A stretch of DNA of 40,781 nucleotides from Kineosporia rhizophila (lineage in GTDB: Bacteria; Actinomycetota; Actinomycetes; Actinomycetales; Kineosporiaceae), in the NCBI RefSeq assembly GCF_021277265.1, contig NZ_JAJSOH010000045.1:1-40781 (forward strand), written 5' to 3'. Below are positions 38,567 through 40,781 of this stretch, one piece after another. The position numbers and the translations under genes are program-made. A model generated the notes under the pieces. That model saw only the letters and a list, made by a program, of their open reading frames with translations, had not been told where the DNA came from and did no database searches. Numbering within the stretch: position 1 is the stretch's first letter; each line of letters starts with the position of its first letter.

Positions 38567-39427
38567 TCAGGTGGGCAGGAACGAGGTCAGCGCCCGTACG
38601 AGGTCGTCCGGGTTCTCCTCGGCCACGTGATGCCCCGACTCGATCGAGTGCCCCCGCAGGTCGCCGGCCCAGGAACGCCAGATGTCGAGCGGGTCGCCGT
38701 ACAGGTCTTCCATGTCGTCGCGGCTGGACCACAGCACCAGCGTCGGGCAGGCCACGGTCCGGCCCGCCCGGCGGTCGGCCTCCTCGTGCTCGCGGTCGAT
38801 GCCGAGCCCGGCCCGGTAGTCCTCGAGCATCGCCCGCACCGTCTGCGGATCGTGGATCGCCGCCCGGAACTCCGCATGGTTCTGCGCACCCATGCTCTGC
38901 GGATCGGCCTCGTACCAGGCGTCCGGGTCGGCGTTGATCGCCCGCTCGGGCCGCTCCGGCTGGGCGAAGAAGAACCAGTGGTACCAGTCGTGGGCGAACT
39001 TGGCGTCGCAGCGGGCCAGCGCCTCACTGATCGGCACGCCGTCGAGAACGGCCAGGTGGCTGACCGAACCAGGATGGTCCAGGGCCAGGCGCAGGGCCAC
39101 GTAGCTGCCGCGGTCGTGGCCGACCACGGCGAACTGCTCGTGCCCCAGGGCTTTCATCAGCCGGGCGAGATCGTGGGCCACCGCCCGCTTGGACTGCTGC
39201 GAGTGGTCCGCGCGCACCTCGGCCTTGCCGGAGCTGCCGTAGCCGCGCATGTCTGGGCAGACCACGGTGAAGCCCCGCTGCACCAACTGCGGTGCCACGC
39301 GGTGCCAGGTGGCACCGGTGCGGGGATGACCGTGGATGAGCAGGACGGGCCGACCACGACCGGCGTGACGGACCCGCAGCCGCACCTCACCCACGTCGAT
39401 CTGCTCGTCCACGAACCCGTCGAACAT
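38567..39427 (-). CDS. Alpha/beta hydrolase, haloacetate dehalogenase-like
   Basis: A 286-residue alpha/beta hydrolase resembling fluoroacetate/haloacetate dehalogenase and epoxide hydrolases. LLIHGHPRTGATWHRVAP carries the oxyanion H-G-x-P, VVCPDMRGYGSS is the carboxylate-binding D-x-R-G-Y-G region, and FAVVGHDRGSYVALRLALDH has Asp105 as nucleophile in GHDRG. The cap segment HDWYHWFFFAQPERPERAI strongly recalls the halide-binding cap of fluoroacetate dehalogenase (H-W-F-F-x-A-Q-P). The catalytic His is in ESGHHVAEENPDDL. True substrate is uncertain. ATG 39425-39427 has GGGAGG about seven bases upstream. It may form an operon with the cyclase gene that follows. Confidence 0.85.
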   Translation of the reverse strand: MFDGFVDEQIDVGEVRLRVRHAGRGRPVLLIHGHPRTGATWHRVAPQLVQRGFTVVCPDMRGYGSSGKAEVRADHSQQSKRAVAHDLARLMKALGHEQFAVVGHDRGSYVALRLALDHPGSVSHLAVLDGVPISEALARCDAKFAHDWYHWFFFAQPERPERAINADPDAWYEADPQSMGAQNHAEFRAAIHDPQTVRAMLEDYRAGLGIDREHEEADRRAGRTVACPTLVLWSSRDDMEDLYGDPLDIWRSWAGDLRGHSIESGHHVAEENPDDLVRALTSFLPT

Positions 39428-39569
39428 GGCGCCCCTCCCGACGACGGCAGGCCGATCCTGCATCACGAGCACGAAACCGCCAACCAGAGGACGTCCGTGG
39501 GCAGGTATCGCGTTCGCCGCTCGGTATGCGGGACGCACGGGGCTGAGTGATCATGGGCCGGTGGGCGGC

Positions 39570-40049
39570 ATGGAGGCGAAGAGCCGGAAACGGTACACGG
39601 TCACCGTCGAAGGCATCGACCTGGTGGTGGAGAACGCCGAGAACCGTGAGCAGGCAAGGTTCTTCCAGGACGGGGAGCAGCTGCCGCGGGACCGCTGGGG
39701 CAACACCCTTCTGGTCGGCGCCGACGGTGTGCGGCACCGCATCGAGGTCAGCTACAGCATGCGCCAGCTCAGTCCCACCGTGCAGGTCGACGACCGGCCC
39801 GAGGGCATCCCCCTGGTCACGTTCAGCACCTGGGGCCGGCGGATCTGGCTCGTCATGGTCGTGCTGGGAGCGTTCGGTCTGCTGTTCCAGGCCCCCGTAC
39901 TGGGCTTCGGTGTCATGGGGGCCGGGGGACTGCTGCGGCATTCGGCGCGCGACCGCAACGATTTCGTCAAAGCCGTTGCACTAGCGGTGGTTGCCGGAGT
40001 GCTGCAGGCGTTGTGGTGGGTGTTCGTCCGTAACCCGTTCAGTTCCTGA
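39570..40049 (+). CDS. Small membrane protein with N-terminal beta domain, function unknown
   Basis: A 159-residue protein. The first 85 residues are soluble and rich in beta strand (RYTVTVEGIDLVVENAENRE, then LLVGADGVRHRIEVSYSM). Three hydrophobic segments follow (IWLVMVVLGAFGLLFQ, VLGFGVMGAGGLL and AVALAVVAGVLQALWWVFV). I do not recognise a family. GTG 39561, three codons upstream, is an alternative start; neither has a good Shine-Dalgarno. The gene is divergent from the dehalogenase-like gene. About 116 bases separate it from the PPOX gene on the same strand; that gap shows no gene. Confidence 0.55.
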   Translation: MEAKSRKRYTVTVEGIDLVVENAENREQARFFQDGEQLPRDRWGNTLLVGADGVRHRIEVSYSMRQLSPTVQVDDRPEGIPLVTFSTWGRRIWLVMVVLGAFGLLFQAPVLGFGVMGAGGLLRHSARDRNDFVKAVALAVVAGVLQALWWVFVRNPFSS

Positions 40050-40165
40050 CCTCGCACCCCACGCCGGCTGGCCCCCTGGATCTCGGCAGGCGCCGGGCCA
40101 CCTCGCCTGATACCGATGGGCAGGTACCGCAGCAACGGGCCAGACGGCGAAAGAGACGAGGGATC

Positions 40166-40657
40166 ATGACGAGCGACGAGAACCAGGCCGGACGGGCCAA
40201 GGTGGCCGAGATTGTCAAAGATGTTCAGATCGCCATGCTGACCACGATCGACGACGACGGGCACCTGGTCAGCCGGCCGATGGCGGTGCAGCAGGTCGAG
40301 TTCGACGGCGACCTGTGGTTCGTCTCCGACGGGGACGCCCGCAAGGTGAACCAGATCCGCCACGGTGCCCGCACGAACGTGTCCTTCTCCAGCAACGGGG
40401 CCTGGCTGTCGATTGCCGGAGACGCACAGGTGCTGAACGATCGCCAGAAGCTGGACGAACTGTGGAACCCGGCTCTGTCGGCCTGGTTCCCCGACGGGCC
40501 GGACACGCCCGGCATCGCCCTGGTGAAGATCCACGCCGACACGGCCGAGTACTGGGACGCCCCCGGCAGCAAGGTCACCACGCTGATCAGCTACGTGAAG
40601 GCCAAGGTCAAGGGGGAGCGGGCCGAGGTGGGGGAGAACAAGGTCGTCGACCTGTAG
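40166..40657 (+). CDS. Pyridoxamine 5'-phosphate oxidase-family protein (general stress protein 26-like)
   Basis: A 163-residue split-barrel flavin-binding protein of the PPOX superfamily, close to general stress protein 26. VAEIVKDVQIAMLTTIDDDG begins the barrel, LVSRPMAVQQVEFDGDLWFV is the family R-P-M strand, DARKVNQIRHGARTNVSFSS lies at the flavin phosphate region, and WLSIAGDAQVLNDRQKLDEL is the S-x-x-G-x-A motif. The end (KVTTLISYVKAKVKGE) is typical of the general stress branch. The natural substrate is unknown; relatives bind FMN or F420. ATG 40166 has ACGAGGG about six bases upstream. Two hairpins follow the stop. Confidence 0.88.
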   Translation: MTSDENQAGRAKVAEIVKDVQIAMLTTIDDDGHLVSRPMAVQQVEFDGDLWFVSDGDARKVNQIRHGARTNVSFSSNGAWLSIAGDAQVLNDRQKLDELWNPALSAWFPDGPDTPGIALVKIHADTAEYWDAPGSKVTTLISYVKAKVKGERAEVGENKVVDL

Positions 40658-40668
40658 CACTCGAACTT

Positions 40669-40699
40669 CGGGCTGCGCCGGAATCCGGTGGCCAGCCCG
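40669..40699 (+). terminator. First hairpin after the PPOX gene
   Basis: CGGGCTG (40669-40675) pairs with CAGCCCG (40693-40699), and inside it CCGGA pairs with TCCGG. It lies 12 bases past the stop. It may work together with the stronger hairpin downstream. Confidence 0.5.
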
Positions 40700-40726
40700 A
40701 CACGCGACCCGAACGCGAAACCAGGA

Positions 40727-40754
40727 GGACGTCGGTGGGTGCCCACCGACGTCC
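40727..40754 (+). terminator. Strong intrinsic terminator after the PPOX gene
   Basis: GGACGTCGGTGGG (40727-40739) and CCCACCGACGTCC (40742-40754) form a perfect 13-bp stem with a two-base gap, so the top pair opens to make a loop. It is followed by a T-rich stretch (AGTTTCTGTTTGT), the classical pattern for transcripts reading rightwards. Confidence 0.85.
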
Positions 40755-40781
40755 CCAGTTTCTGTTTGTCAGGCAGTTCGG

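Noticed and set aside
36727..38937. Open frame of over 700 codons on the plus strand
   Set aside because: It begins inside one cyclase gene in a wrong frame and continues antisense to another; third-position bias and composition are those of a shadow.
1..40781. CRISPR array, tRNA, rRNA, insertion sequence or prophage
   Set aside because: No regularly spaced repeats, no RNA gene signatures, no transposase or integrase motifs and no terminal repeats were seen on either strand.

Overview
The window is about 70% G+C, has strong third-position GC bias, many GTG/TTG starts and dense ATGA/GTGA gene overlaps. It is a chromosomal segment of a high-GC Actinomycetota. A chemotaxis receptor, four diguanylate cyclases and sigma-28-like promoter motifs suggest a motile, possibly sporangium- or zoospore-forming actinobacterium of the Kineosporia type. 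The genus is inference only. I found no rRNA, tRNA, insertion sequence, prophage or CRISPR array.

Layout. 1-2.9 kb: the end of an unidentified gene, a membrane diguanylate cyclase, a GNAT acetyltransferase and a histidine phosphatase; the first three carry frame breaks at G/C runs. 2.9-8.5 kb: a small conserved protein, a nitronate monooxygenase read through into DUF309, a PLP dehydratase-like enzyme, a quinone oxidoreductase divergent from a cytochrome P450, and a lysozyme-like protein translationally coupled to the P450. 8.5-11.8 kb: an FAD monooxygenase, a CPBP protease-like membrane protein, a small membrane protein and a lipoprotein. 11.9-14.7 kb: cobalt ECF transporter cbiMNQO behind a clear cobalamin riboswitch. 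14.8-19.7 kb: the complete urea ABC transporter urtABCDE. 19.9-21.8 kb: CtaG-like and DUF2243 membrane proteins and a P-loop kinase-like protein. 22-24 kb: a MASE1-GAF-GGDEF cyclase. 24-33 kb: a large membrane protein, a secreted tripeptidyl-peptidase-like hydrolase, a LysR regulator, a HelD-like RNA polymerase-associated ATPase, and a PLP desulfhydrase/deaminase divergent from a HisC/Pat aminotransferase. 33-40.7 kb: a chemotaxis receptor, manganese exporter MntP, two more cyclases facing each other, a haloacetate-dehalogenase-like hydrolase, a small membrane protein and a PPOX-family protein.

How they fit together. Two transport operons dominate: B12-controlled cobalt uptake and urea uptake with no urease in view. 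The second theme is signalling. There are four GGDEF proteins and no EAL or HD-GYP protein. Two cyclase genes and the mntP-chemoreceptor pair are preceded by GCCGATA motifs at sigma-28/WhiG-type spacing, which could tie c-di-GMP synthesis to a motility or development sigma factor.

No wholly new multi-gene system is evident. The most useful leads are the sigma-28-like promoter set, the perfect 11-bp inverted repeat between the divergent PLP-enzyme genes, the short leader ORF and duplicated Shine-Dalgarno block under the B12 riboswitch, the DnaA-box-like inverted pair near 10.44 kb, and the P450-lysozyme coupling. The G/C-run frame breaks in the first 4.2 kb and at 35.73 kb look more like sequencing errors than biology.
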